From Pseudomonadota bacterium (lineage in GTDB: Bacteria; Pseudomonadota; Alphaproteobacteria; Caulobacterales; Caulobacteraceae), in NCBI GenBank assembly GCA_023445955.1, contig JAEXJH010000463.1:1-6188 (forward strand): a stretch of 6,188 nt of DNA, written 5' to 3'. How positions within the stretch are numbered: the stretch's first letter is position 1; the number at the start of each line of letters is the position of its first letter. The notes under the pieces were generated by a model that worked only from the letters and a program-made list of their open reading frames with translations, was not told where the DNA came from and made no database searches. The translations under genes and the position numbers were made by a program. This document shows positions 6,114 through 6,188 of this stretch, piece by piece.

Positions 6114-6188
6114 CGGCGGCCCTCCGAAGCGCGGCGTTCGAGGCGGCTCTGAAGGGCGGCCAGGACGGTCGACAGGATCCAGTAGATG
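6110..6188 (-). CDS. Amino acid ABC transporter permease, C-terminal end (rest outside window)
   Basis: The last 25 codons of a gene entering from the right edge read I-Y-W-I-L-S-T-V-L-A-A-L-Q-S-R-L-E-R-R and then a short polar tail, ending in TGA at 6112-6110. This is the end of a final transmembrane helix followed by the R-L-E-R-R motif common at the C-terminus of HisM/GlnP-type permeases. The TGA overlaps the ATG of the ATPase gene in ATGA, as expected for subunits of one importer. The fragment is too short to tell the substrate or whether a second permease lies further upstream. Confidence 0.85.
   Translation of the reverse strand, partial: IYWILSTVLAALQSRLERRASEGRR

Overview
The window is GC-rich (very strong G/C preference at third codon positions). 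Its gene content fits an alphaproteobacterium, most likely Caulobacter or a close relative in the Caulobacterales. That placement is an inference from codon use and from the style of the RecG, DUF808 and phosphotransferase proteins; no 16S or other phylogenetic marker is present. The DNA is densely coding, with no mobile element, CRISPR array, tRNA or rRNA that I can see. I do not see a clearly new biological system here. The most unusual item is a 100-residue protein next to recG that looks like a decayed GIY-YIG fold.

Layout from left to right: (1) On the + strand, the 3' end of a gene that starts outside the window, probably a DUF3089 (alpha/beta-hydrolase-like) protein, ends at 436. (2) On the - strand, a two-gene unit holds an APH/choline-kinase-like phosphotransferase (778-1743) followed by a small DUF6285 protein (401-781). 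They are joined by an ATGA start/stop overlap. The DUF6285 gene runs tail-to-tail into the DUF3089 gene, sharing 36 bp. (3) A 110-bp divergent intergenic region (1744-1853) carries two inverted repeats. (4) On the + strand is a DUF808/YedI-type multi-pass membrane protein (1854-2798). (5) On the - strand, recG (2806-4887) converges on the DUF808 gene with only 7 bp between stop codons. Just upstream of recG, in the same direction, is the small GIY-YIG-like gene (4927-5229, GTG start). (6) A 146-bp intergenic region (5230-5375) holds two small hairpins. (7) On the - strand, the end of a polar amino acid ABC transporter operon has its ATPase (5376-6113) preceded by the last 25 codons of its permease (6110 to beyond the window), again joined by an ATGA overlap.

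Functionally the window is a set of separate housekeeping or accessory units. These are DNA repair/replication-fork remodelling (RecG, perhaps with the small GIY-like protein), amino acid import (permease and ATPase), and a small-molecule phosphotransferase with its usual DUF6285 partner. The last two are proteins of unknown role: DUF808 in the inner membrane and the DUF3089 fragment. Convergent pairs are packed very tightly with no obvious intrinsic terminators.
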